Positions 30,754 to 42,110 of a DNA stretch of 64,000 bases are shown piece by piece. The stretch is from Cinnamomum chago. Taxonomy: Eukaryota > Streptophyta > Magnoliopsida > Laurales > Lauraceae. The stretch's first letter is position 1, and each line of letters opens with the position of its first letter. The notes beneath the pieces are model-generated. The model searched no databases. It was given only the letters and a program-made list of their open reading frames with translations, and was not told the origin of the DNA. The stretch lies in assembly GCA_038049695.1 (NCBI GenBank), contig CP142461.1, positions 24,993,001 through 25,057,000 on the forward strand, in the 5' to 3' direction. Position numbers and translations under genes: made by a program.

Positions 30754-33103
30754 GTCCGCAGAGGCTATCTTGGTAATTGCAATATCACCTCTCTGCACAA
30801 TCTCTCTGACCGAATGATACTTCCTCTGTACGTGCTTTTGGCTTTTATGGCTCCTTGGTTCCTTGGACTGAGCGACTGCCCCGCTACTGTCACAGTAAAC
30901 TGTGAGTGGTTGTCGTGCCAAAGGTACCACTTCAAGTTCTAGAAGGAATCTTTTGAGCCATACTGCTTCCTTAGCTTTTTCACAAGCCGCTACATATTTA
31001 GCCTCAGAAGTGGAATCAGCGGTACATTCCTGTTTAATACTCCTCCAGCTGATAGCTCCTCCGCCAAGCATAAACACATAACCAGAGGTAGATTTCCTGG
31101 AATCCTTATCTGACATGAAGTCAGAATCTATGTATCCGACTGGAATCAGCTCATCACTGCCGTAAATCAACATGTAATCTCTAGTCCTTCTCAAGTACTT
31201 AAGGATACATTTTACAGCAGTCCAATGGTCAGGACCTGGGTTAGACTGATATCTGCTGACTAAGCCTACTGCATGACAGATATCTGGTCTAGTACATAGC
31301 ATAGCATACATGAGGCTACCAACAGCCAAAGCGTATGGAATTGCTCTCATTTGCTCCTTTTCCTCTGGGGTCTTGGGACCCTGATCCTTGGAAAGGTGCA
31401 CTCCATGCCTGAAAGGTGTGATGCCCTTCTTGGAGTCTTGAATAACAAACCATACCAATACCTTATCTATGTAAGCAGTTTGAGATAAGCCAATCATCCT
31501 ATTTTTCCTGTCTCGATGGAGTTTGATCCCTAGGATGTAACTAGCTTCTCCCAAGTCCTTCATATCAAAAGTCTTTGCCAACCAAACTTTTACCGTTGAT
31601 AGCATTCCTATATCTTTCCCAAGGAGAAGGATATCGTCGACGTATAATATCAGAAAAACTACCCTGTCACCTTCATTTTTTATGTACACACATGACTCAT
31701 CCGAATTTTGACTAAAACCAAATGATTTGATTGCCCGGTCAAAACGGATGTTCCAGCTTCGGGATGCCTGCTTCAGTCCATAAATGGACTTCTGCAGCTT
31801 GCAAACTCTTTGCTTTTGGTTACTTGCTATAAAACCGTCTGGCTGCATCATATAGATGTTTTCCTCAGGATGGCCGTTGAGAAACGCCATCTTGACATCC
31901 ATTTGCCAAATCTCGTAATCAAGATGAGCCGCAATGGATAAGAGTATCCGGATGACTTGAGCATGGCTACTGGCGAGAAGGTTTCCTCATAATCGATACC
32001 CTCTTTCTGAGTATACCCTTTTGCAACAAGCCTGGCCTTAAAAGTCTCAACTCTTCCATCTGGTCCTCTTTTTCTCTTGTAGACCCACTTGCACCCAATA
32101 GGTTTAATATTGGCAGGCAAGTCCACAAGTGTCCAGATTTGATTAGAGTACATAGACTCCATCTCAGGTTTCATAGCATCTTGCCAATGTCCTGAATCTA
32201 TGTCGTTAATTGCTTCATCATAGTTACAGGGATCCTGTTCCGGTTCTTCCGGGATTGCCTCGTAAGACTCTCCCAAGAACGAGAACCTATCAGGAGGCCT
32301 GATTATTCTCCCACTACGACGAGGCACTGGTGTAACTACTGGGTCTGGTAAGGGCGGTTCTTCCTCAAGTTCGGTCATGTTTGGATTTGGAATTGATTGT
32401 TCTTGAATCTCTTCCAAGATCACCTTTCTAAAGATTTCCGGTCCGTCATATAATCTTCCTCCAGAAAAACCACATTGGTGCTTACTAGCACTTTCTGCTC
32501 TCTGGGATTATAGAATAACCAACCTTTAGTTCCTTTGGGATATCCTATAAATGTGCATACTTCCGACTTCGTTTCCAACTTATCCGTCTTTACCTTCAGC
32601 ACATGTGCCGAACAACCCCAAATGTGTAAATGTTGTAGACTAGGCTTTCGCCCAGACCACAACGCCCGAGGAGTCTTAGGTACAGACTTAGATGGTACGA
32701 GGTTTAGTATGTACATCGCAGTTTCCAAGGCATGTCCCCAAAAGAATATAGGTAATCCTAAGAAACTCAACATGGACCTAATCATATCTAAAAGAGTCCG
32801 GTTCCTCCTTTCCGCTACTCCATTCTGTTGAGGCATACCAGGAGCAGACAACTGGGATAGAATCCCATTTTCTGATAAGTGTGCCATAAAATCTCTAGAT
32901 AGATATTCTCCTCCTCGATCTATTCGAAGAGTCTTGATACTTTTACCTAATTGCTTTTCCGCTTCCGCTCGAAACTCTTTGAACTTTTCAAAAGCCTCGG
33001 ACTTGCGGTGCATAAGGTATATGTATCCATATCTTGAGTAATCATCTGTGAAAGTGATGAAGTACTCATATCCTCCTCTGGCTCTTACATTAATGGCCCA
33101 CAC
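30754..33103 (-). pseudogene. pol: Copia-1 integrase, reverse transcriptase and RNase H, frameshifted
   Basis: Read on the minus strand. Integrase: [22 protein letters not shown] near 33060, then a DRGGEY motif, and [17 protein letters not shown]. Hinge: [13 protein letters not shown]. Reverse transcriptase: [25 protein letters not shown], and catalytic YVDD near 31640. RNase H: YCDSSGAVAQSKEPRSHKSQKH. Frames break near 33095, 32420 and 31900-31950, each by a small indel. The integrase triad is also damaged: the first catalytic Asp of the HTDVCGP-type motif is Asn (codon 33107-33109). The C-terminus is cut by solo LTR B and continues at 28426-28540. The protein would copy RNA to DNA and integrate it; this copy cannot. 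Confidence 0.93.
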
Positions 33104-34618
33104 ACATTAGTATGCACTAATTCCAATAAATCTTTGGCCCTATTGCCCTTGGATGAAAAGGGTCTTTTGGTCATTTTGCCTTCCAGACAGGACTCACAGA
33201 CAGGCATTGGTTCTACAACCAATGAAGGCAAGATACCATCTTTCACTAGCCTGTCAATCCTATTTAGGTTTATATGACCTAGCATTAAGTGCCAAAGTTT
33301 TGTTGGATTAGATGAAGGTGACTTTCTCTTTAATGATGGTCTATTAATTATTTCGGTATCATGTATCTCATACATTGTAGGAGTTAATAGATAAAGCCCA
33401 TTGGTTACCTTGCCAGAACATATAAAAGTATCGTTTCTCTTTATAACAACTTCAGTACCAAAAGTAATAGAATAAATTTTATTCACCAAACTAGAAACTG
33501 AAATTAAATTCCGTCTTAAAGACGGTACATATAGAGTGTCTGACAAAACCAACTTATTATCTTGAAAATATAAAGTAATAACTCCTACTGAGACCGCATC
33601 TGCCTTAGCATCAGATCCTAGGTTGACAATGATTTCGCCGCCACTGAGTTTCCTGGTTTCCTTGAACCCCTGCAACGAATTACATATGTGATTAGTTGCC
33701 CCGGAGTCCACACACCAAGATTCTGAAGTACCAGTTGCAAAACTAACTTCAGTAACAAGTGACTCAATCATACCTGAGGTCTTCTTCTTAGACAGATATT
33801 CTGGACAATTCCTCTTCCAATGTCTTGTCATACCACAATGGAAACACTTTCCTTTTGTCCCTGCTCCCTTAGCCTTGCCAACACCACCATTAGGACCATT
33901 CTCCGCCTTAGGACCCTTCTGAACTAATTTCTTCTTGCCTTTCCGCCCTTTGCCTTTCGGTTTGGACTTGGCAAATGACTTTTCTGTCATCAGGGCAGTT
34001 GGCTTTTTCTTCATAATCCCTTCAGTCACCACCAGCTGGCTAGACAGCTCAGCCAGAGTCAGATTCATTTTATTCATGTTGTAATTGACCTTGAAATTAT
34101 TGAATGACTCTGGTAGTGACTCAAGTATTATGTCAATCTGCGATTCTGCATCAATCACAGCCCCCAGTACATCTAACTCATTCAATGAGTCCATCATTTT
34201 CAACATATGGTCCTGTACTGGTGTGCCTTCAGCCATCTTGGTGCTTATAAGCACCCTCATAGCAGCCTGTCTAGCAAGCCTACCCTGTTCCGCAAACATC
34301 TCCTTTAAGTTTGATATAATATCATATGCAGTCTTAAAGGATTGATGTTGGTGTTGTAAAATACTAGACATAGATGCCTGTATGTAACATCTGGCCATCT
34401 CATCGTCTTTGGCCCACTTGGTGTAAAGTTCCTTTTCTTCCTGTGATGCTTCTGGCAATGGCTCATCAAGGGGGGGGGGGGGGTTTGGTAAGGACATATT
34501 TATATCCTGAAGCTGTCAGGACAATATCCAGGTTCCGTTTCCGGTCTACATAGTTGGATCCCACTAATTTATTCTGATTGAGGATGGTCGCAAGTGGATT
34601 GAAAGTGTTTGAATTCAT
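33085..34618 (-). pseudogene. gag-pol: Copia-1 gag, protease and integrase N-terminus
   Basis: The gag start is best placed at the ATG at 34618 (MNSNTFNPLATILNQNKLVG), in a frame that breaks at a run of 14 G (34470-34483; C on the coding strand). The open frame from 34497 holds the gag helical core (MAEGTPVQDHMLKMMDSL), a Lys-rich linker, one knuckle CFHCGMTRHWKRNC (near 33850), protease CVDSGATNHICNS (near 33710), and the GAG-pre-integrase LWHLMLGHINLNRI. It ends at [11 protein letters not shown]. The homopolymer may have slipped in evolution or in sequencing. Confidence 0.92.
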
Positions 34619-36396
34619 GCTGAAAATACTGTAGCACATAACCATACATTCACTTAATGAGTTTAAATGACATTAGGGTTTAGTATTCTACCAAATTTAT
34701 ATGGAATCCTCATAACCATTAAATTCAGAATACATCGGAATCCCAATCCCCGGGGTATGCCTCCTTGGGGAGTACGAATTCCACCTAGATTGGTGCGGAT
34801 CAAAGTTGGTCAAAATTAGGATTAAGACTAACTTTCCATGATCCCCTTCATTCATTATTATCTAGGTATCTCATACCAAATAATCAATGACTCCCGATTA
34901 ACTTTGGTTTCTAAAATAAATGAGGCAAATCCTTGGGGATACTACATCATTATTTTAGTTAAGTGTGACCCACCAACTAGCATTGCATGACAACCGTTGC
35001 GAGCAACTCCTCCTTGGGGAGTGGGCCCCCGCCCCGTCTCACCAACACTATCCATAGGAGATCCATATCTAGTAGTCAGACAAGTAAAAGCCCTCCGTGG
35101 GGAACGGCCATACTCGAGATGGCGCGAGGCTAATACTTTCCTTACAATGGACCTATGGTGGAAAACCATGGGGATTTCTAAATATAAATGCCCCGCTCCC
35201 ACTTAATATTTTAGAATTGAGGATTTCTTTGTAAGGTATTAGGGCCCCATATATGAATATATGTATATCAAATCATCTCATGATATGATTCTAAGATTGG
35301 TTCCAAGTCAAGTTATTTTAACGAAAGTCTAGTTTTTAAATTAGTGTTACCAATGTGTCCATCTCATGGGTCATCAACACTAATTAGAACTCTTTCCAAA
35401 AATTAATTTGATTTGACCAATTTTAGTAACTTGCTATGTTTGGATCAGATCTGGAATTATCCTAAATTAAGCATGCATCCATAAATAGAAAGTGCAAAAA
35501 TAGAAACTAGTCCTCTCCTCCTCATGGCCCAAGCGGAATAGACTTCTTGGACTTCTAGACTTTCCAAAGCTTTGGAATTCCTCAAACTCTTTGGGAAACT
35601 CCAGAACTCTCTTGGTAATCTTCAAACTCTTTGATTAGAAGTCCAACATCGCTTTCCTTGTTCGTCTCGGACATCGCCAGAATTTACAAATTTAAGAAAA
35701 GTTACATGAATTCCTATGCCTCAATTATGAAACTTACAGGGTAATCTAAACATGGAAATAAAAGGGCTATAGGGAAATTCATCATGCCTTGCCCTTTCAC
35801 GGGAAACCAAGGAAACCATGATGCCCTTTACATTTAGCCTTAAATAAACCAATCACCATAAAAGAAAGCAAAAGACTTGTGGGCCATATGGAGAGGACAT
35901 TATCATCTGCAAGTTAGTATCTCATACAACCATACAAATCACAGAAATAGGCTACCAAATAATGCTGGAAAAACAGGAAGTAAAAGTAGACCCGAAACTT
36001 GAAAAATCAATTTCTGCAGCATTTTGAACAGAAGGCTCGGTCGACCGGCCAGGGGGGCTCGGTCGACCGACCTGCAAGTCAGCCGGTCGACCGAGCACGG
36101 GCCGGTCGACCGGACTGACGAATTTCTGCAACTTGGGTTTTGTCATGGGTTATCTGTTTCGTGTCCATTCTTCTCCAAATCACTTCTAAACTGTTCCAAT
36201 GGCTTCCTACCATTCTTCCATCATTATTAAACCCTTTTGTGACTATCCAAACATGAATTTACTATCAAACCCAGCAAATCCATTAAAATTGATCCTTACA
36301 TAGCCCTTGCTTCATCTTCTTCACATCTCATGTAAAGAGCAGAGCAAGCTTGCTGGTCTAACATGATTACAGATGAGGTTAGTCTCTGATACCAAC
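34619..36396 (-). promoter_or_regulatory. Copia-1 long 5' leader with GGTCGACC quartet and primer site
   Basis: About 1.8 kb without a gene lies between the 5' LTR and gag. It holds short inverted CTCCTTGGGGAG words (34760-35030). It also has four GGTCGACC-core palindromes at 36037, 36059, 36083 and 36102, the first pair 22 bp apart. The Met-tRNA-type primer site sits next to the LTR (36380-36395). I see no further feature. Confidence 0.75.
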
Positions 36397-38157
36397 TGTT
36401 GGAATATAGGTGTGCCTTCCAGACAGGTTTCAAAAACTTTTGACCCACTTGATGCAGGGATCAATTGTCTAGAATGCAACAAACCCAATCCAGGATGCAA
36501 TTCGCTCAATCTCATAGCCATGTACAGCAACAAATACTATCTAGAAGATAGAAAATAACACACTAACATGCAACCACGAAATCCACAACATACAAGGATG
36601 TAGATATACCTTTGGACCTTTGTTGTGCTCTAATGGAGGATTTGAGTTCTTTACTTTGGTGATGAACAACTTCACAATCCAAATCAGAATCTTCAACTCC
36701 TTTTGATCTTCCACGCTATGTCCCGTATTAGATCTCTTTTCTCAAGAAGATGGTGGAATCCTCAAGAGAAAACCCTACTAGTAACTCTGAGGAACCAAAG
36801 GTGAAAGAGAAAGGAACTTTGAGAAGAAGATGACTTGTACAACTCTTGCACAAGGGGGCTGAAAGTGCTCTATTGATTATGCACGAATTTGAGAGGATTA
36901 TTCCTCTATTTATAGCCTTCCATGACTCCTCTTTTCCTATTTGAAATAGAAGTTTAACTCCCATTACAAATTAGTAAACATCTCCCTTACTAATTGCCAT
37001 AGAAGTCTTACTTCCACAACTATTAGTTGCTTTCTCCTTTCTAATTAAAATAGAAGTCCTACTTCCATTATTAATTAGTAGCTTACCATTACCGCTATTA
37101 GAAGTCTCACTTCAAATAGAAATAGTAACCTTCCTACTAGAGTTCAAGTAGGATTAGTATCTTTCTAATAATTTGGGCTAGCATGGGGACCAATAGGGAT
37201 TCCTTAGAAAGCTGGCTCCAACTGGGACACGCGACCCCACATCTCATGTGCAATCCGGGCCCACAGTTTATTGCAAATAACTCCACTAAATAAATGCAAT
37301 TGCACTCCAGTCTTAGGAATATATTTCAATGAAGACCCTAAGCTTCCTCAGTACCACAAGTAGGCCCCTCCATCTATACCCTTGGATCAAATGGACCTGT
37401 CCACCAAATTAGATCCATATCTTATTATCCTTGAGCCCCAATTAATTATAATGATCATTTGGTACCGATCCAATTAACTATGAACTGGAATGGGTGCGCA
37501 CTTACCAATGATAAATCCATTAATTGGCACAAGGGGATATTAAAGATAGATTCCATCTTGACCATTGAATGTTCCCACAGCTCTACTACCACGTACCCAA
37601 ATCACCGAGGTGTTGACCTACAATTGGCCTCACTCATTGGTGACTCAAAGCAAATGAATAGATAGAAACTTGAGTTCATTAATGTCTCAGGATTATGAGC
37701 CTTTTGCTAGGGAATTATGAGAGCAGACCTTAAAGTATAGACAGTGTGTATAAGGTGCTTCTCATGGTCCTTCAATATATCTAATGTACCAGCATCATGA
37801 TCCAGAATCTTACATTCTGATGATCGAGATAAATCACACTATCTCATAGTGATCAAAATGCTGCAACCTTGTCAGATGAGGTGTCCAATCTCATCACTGG
37901 TTGTGAAGATATTTAAGTATAAGATTTGTAATACATATCTCCTGTATTTGGATCTCATCCATACACATGTATTACATCTATATACTTGTGGACTCCGGTT
38001 CATCTCATGAACCATTATGTCATTTGTATTGGTTATGTGCAAGTATATAAAACACCATTCATCTCATGAAAGGAAAAGCATGAATTGTATTGATAAATAA
38101 AGAAATTAATCAATTTATTACATCATATACCCTTGCTATTGAGACCATAAACTAACA
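36397..38157 (-). mobile_element. Copia-1 5' LTR
   Basis: Minus-strand LTR of 1761 bp, TGTTAG at 38157 to the end CAACA at 36397, bounded on the right by the target duplication ACCAC (38158-38162). No gene is seen inside. Confidence 0.93.
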
Positions 38158-38162
38158 ACCAC

Positions 38163-39764
38163 TCCTCGGACTCTTCATCCAAAAGAATGAGCTCCAGCTC
38201 AGTCACCAAGACGATATCCTCATTCGACTCTCGAAGGATAAACGTCCTGGTTACAAATGCTGAGCAGCCTCCACCGCATGATGACGTAACAACACACATC
38301 CAGCAGTTGGAGAAAGGACAACAGAGAATTGAGGCTCTGATGGAAAAACTCCTCCTCACTTTCCAGCGTCCACCAAACAATGAAGCTCCTCCGAGTCATC
38401 AAGATGATGAGGAAAACAATGAGACACGCGCCCTTACCAAAAAGGACGTTGACGATATCCTCGCTAAAGCAAAAGAAGAGGATACACTAAAGGAATATGT
38501 GATCAAGCCACCATATCCCTTATGGATGGACTCGGTTCCGTTCCCTGCAAAATTCAAACAACCTACTCTCCAAACATATACGGGGAAAGGTTTAGCTAGA
38601 TAGCATGCCATCCACTTCAAGATCCTCACGGGAGCTATTGCGGATCAAGATGCCCTCAAGATCCGTCTTTTTGCAAGTACCCTAAAAGGTACAGCCTTCG
38701 ATTGGTACTCCACTCCACAGGAGGACTCCATCCAAAACTGGGCTATGCTGGAGACGCGCTTCCTCACCCACTTCAAAGGTGAAGATCACCATATTACTAT
38801 GGCACAACTCTGTAGCCTAAAACAGGGAGAGAATGAGTCAACATATGACTTCATTCACAAGTGGAAGGCAATAACATATACATGCTCAGATGTACTGCGG
38901 CAAGAGTCGCTGGTCGACATCTGCCGTAACAACATGAGAGCAAGGATCCGCTCTATGAATATCGGCAACAAATCAAAAAACCTAGGAGAACTCCTAGAAG
39001 CAGCAATGGAGGCTGAAACAGTGATCAAAGATCTCAACAGTCAGAAATCATCAAAGAAAGAGTCGGTTACCATTACGACCTCAAAACCAAAGAAAAAGGA
39101 GGTTCTTAATGTGCAAACCAAGTCAGTTCCTCAACAGCCAAAGAAAGCTGAAAAAAAAATTACAAGTAAAAAACCTGAACTCTCTGAAGCCTTCAAAGAA
39201 CGAGTAGAGAAGAAATACCCGTTTGATGAAGATGTTGAAGAAATTTTTGAGGCTTTCGTAGTAAACGGTAAACTCACCTTACCTGAGCCCAAAAGACCAG
39301 GAGATGTTGGCAAAACCAATGATCCCAGGTATTGTCCATACCACCAGATGGTCTTGCATCCTCTCAATCAATGCTTCGTTGTAAGAGAGAAGATCAACGA
39401 GATGTGGAAAAGCGGAGTCATCACCTTTGACAAAAATTATGGGTCTGCCTCCGTCAACATGGTGTCATATGGACAAACTTTCAAGTCACCAAAGGAAAAG
39501 ATCACTACTTCCTTCAAGGTGATAAAAATGACTCAGACGTCCTAAGAGTTGGTTCCTTATCCAACACCAGACGGACAACCCACATGGGTACATCCCGATC
39601 TCCTAGAAGATGAAAATTGGGAGATCGTCAAAACAAAGCCTACCACTCAACAGCGAAAGCAAGCTAAGAGACAACTCCGTAAGCTCAAACAACAGGAGAA
39701 AGCTCAATCAAAACAAAAAGTCTCTGAAAAGGCAGAGACTCTTCCACTGCTTCACTGGGGATAA
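38163..39764 (+). pseudogene. gag: Tat-like Gypsy gag with in-frame stops
   Basis: Coding in one frame: a Gln/Glu-rich helix (HIQQLEKGQQRIEALMEKLL, about 38300-38350); the gag core (AFDWYSTPQEDSIQNWAMLE, then RFLTHFKGEDHHITMAQL and LKQGENESTYDFIHKWKAI, 38690-38880); a Lys-rich stretch; and the Tat-type knuckle CPYHQMVLHPLNQC (CX2HX4HX4C, near 39335). Stops at 38601-38603 and 39543-39545 interrupt the frame without shifting it. The CHHC knuckle and gag style fit Tat/Ogre-like Gypsy elements. Copia-1 is inserted just upstream (26665-38157). Gag would form the particle that packages element RNA. Confidence 0.85.
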
Positions 39765-41329
39765 CGGAAGAATCCAAGACTTCAAAGGTGGTAAGAAAAT
39801 TCACCCTTGGTGATTTCATGCTACCTCATTACAGAAATGAAACTACGCAGGGGGCATCATACTCTTGCAACTCGGTAATTGGATTCTCCATGGATGGGTA
39901 CGAGTCCAATGATACTGCCAGTGATATCGATGAGCGGGAAGAGTCCCTTGAAACAAGAGAATACGTCTCCAATGAGGAATGGATGCCCGAATCTTATCTT
40001 ATGCCAGTAATCTGGTATAACCCGTTATAGCCACAAGGATCCCGGTCTGATGATGAAGAAGACCAAGACGCTGTTCAAGAAAGTGTTGTTGATTCAGCAC
40101 AAGCAACCACTCTAGTGGAACCCAACATTGATGAACCACGGGGAGTAGATGACGAAGAAGATTTGGCCCCTATGCCCGATCTCGAAGAATATGCAAGAAT
40201 CTTGCAACGTCTTGCCATAGAGCGGGAGCAAGATCGCATCAATGAGCTTCGTCATAATAAAAACCCAGAACCGGAAAGCCCGAAAAATTTATAGACATCT
40301 CCTCCGGTAACCCTGGAAAATGAAGAAAACTGCTGGATTGATGATCCCCTCATGTCTGAAGACGAGTCTGAATCTTAACAGTGCGTTGCTTGCAATAAGT
40401 TCGGGATGATCATACCTCTGAAGCTTCATTTGCTGAGGCCTCAGATTCTCAGACTACGTCCGGTAGCATATCTTCTGGAGCAACATCTCCTCAGGTGACT
40501 TCCACAGAGATATCATCTTCTCAGCCTTCGTCTCCTGAAACTGTGACGTCGGAACCAAAACCTCTTCTGACAGATCATCTTGAAGAAGCTCCTGCCAATG
40601 AAGTCTTCTTCAATGAAAATCCGGTCAACTGGTCCAAGATACCCAACCTCATAGGCAATGTCTGGACCAATAAACTACTCAACGAAGAAGAAAAGTTGCT
40701 GGATGTTGCTTAGGACTTGCTCCCGGAAAATGCTCCATGCAACGCGATTACTGAAGACGGCAATACTGCTACAGAGACGCCTTTAGCAAATGACCAGGAT
40801 CGACCCCTTTATCCCGAGAGTGATCTTCCAAAAGAAGACCATTCTCCAGAAGCTCTTGAAGTTGGTAGAGGTACCCGTTTTGGCCGGACTTATCACAGAA
40901 ACTACAACCAACCTTCTTCTTCCTATGTAAATCCTTCGGGAAAAGAAATTGTAAACACCCCAAGTGGCAACAATAATGAAAATGCAGGCCCGAAGGAGAT
41001 TTTTAAGTACGACTAGTTGAGTACTTCAAACACATACCTGCACGACTGCACATCCTTGACTTATTGCGAATGTCTCCCCAAACTCGTGATAGTCTCATTT
41101 CAGAACTGCAAAAGCAGAATGCGGATGTCGACAAACATGCTCAACAAGTCCTACAAATTGAAATGGACTACAGGGCCAAAAAATGAAATACTACCTCAAA
41201 GGGAGAAAATAAGAAAATTGAGGGATCATGCATCGAATGCCTCTCAATTCAAAAAGCAATGAGTGCAACAATTGCCTTTGATAACGGTGACCTCCTGCTA
41301 GGGGAGACAAAGCACAACCGACCCCTGTA
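39765..41329 (+). pseudogene. Tat-like Gypsy linker region between gag and protease, degraded
   Basis: Acidic, Ser/Glu-rich coding pieces occur in more than one frame (about 39788-40290, 40495-41016) with scattered stops. VGRGTRFGRTYH near 40865 resembles the TRSGR-type word found ahead of protease in Tat-like polyproteins. I recognise no catalytic domain here. The protease follows. Confidence 0.65.
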
Positions 41330-42110
41330 CTTCACATGATATGTCAAAGAAATGCCAATACACAGAGTCCAGATCGACCCAGGTTCTGCACTCAATCTCA
41401 TCTCTACTTCAGCACTTGAATAGCTGGGTATCCCACCTAGCAAGATGAGTCACACATCTATATCCATCTTTGGATACGATGGGAACGCTCAAAGGCATAA
41501 AGGCAAAATCAGGTTCAAATTGTAAATCGGTGATCTTATCTCTGAAGTCACTGTGTACGCAATAAGAACCCCTTCATGCTACAATATCCTCCTTGGATGC
41601 CCCTGGATACATGAGAATGGTGTTGTCCCTTCAACTTTACACCAGTGTATCAAATTCGTTGGCAACGACGGCTTAATCCATCGAGTGTTTGTAGATAAAA
41701 AGCCCTTAAAATGCAAAGATGTCCATCTTGCAGATGCTCAAATGTACAAGGATGAAGAAGAAGGAAAGGAGGAAGAATCAGTACCCTTTGCCAAAAATCT
41801 CCAGAAAGATAAAGGCAATGCTCCTCAGCAATCATCGGAAGAAAACAAACCTTCCGGCAAAACCGAAGAGATCATTCATTCTCCCTTCGTTGTTTCCCTC
41901 AAACCTTCAAAGCCTCTGGTAATAACCACCAAAGCAAAGAAGACAAAACAAAAGCTTGGAGGCAAGTTTGATGTCTCCTTCGTGTCCATTATGCAACACA
42001 CGGACTCGGATTCAGAGCCAGAAGAAGATACACCATCAAGTCCAGTTGATACTCAGCAAGTTCAATTGAAGTGTTTTCCAAACCAAAGATTTGCCCGAAA
42101 CCCGTTTTAA
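41330..42110 (+). pseudogene. Tat-like Gypsy aspartic protease running into the satellite
   Basis: Protease-like sequence: VQIDPGSALNLIS (near 41375), a flap region with IFGYDGNAQRHKGKI, and the typical Tat word CYNILLGCPWIHENGVVPSTLHQ (41578-41645). Stops interrupt the N-terminal half (about 41422 and 41524). The catalytic triplet is DPG. The frame continues through an acidic tail and ends at 42110, 40 bp inside the first satellite monomer. No reverse transcriptase, RNase H or integrase follows anywhere in the window. Confidence 0.82.

Larger units (their letters stand above)
26665..38157 (-). mobile_element. Copia-1, complete Angela/BARE-like element with TSD
   Basis: The minus-strand element is flanked by perfect 5-bp target duplications ACCAC. 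It has two LTRs of 1761 bp each and a polypurine tract next to the 3' LTR (minus-strand AAGTGGGAGAT, 28426-28436). A Met-tRNA-type primer site (minus-strand TTGGTATCAGAGAC) lies next to the 5' LTR near 36380-36395. Gag and pol are in Copia order: gag, protease, integrase, reverse transcriptase, RNase H. A rough comparison shows 30-40 differences between the LTRs, about 2 percent, so insertion was fairly recent. It is itself split by a solo LTR (28541-30753). It interrupts the Tat-like element. Coding capacity is lost. Confidence 0.95.
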
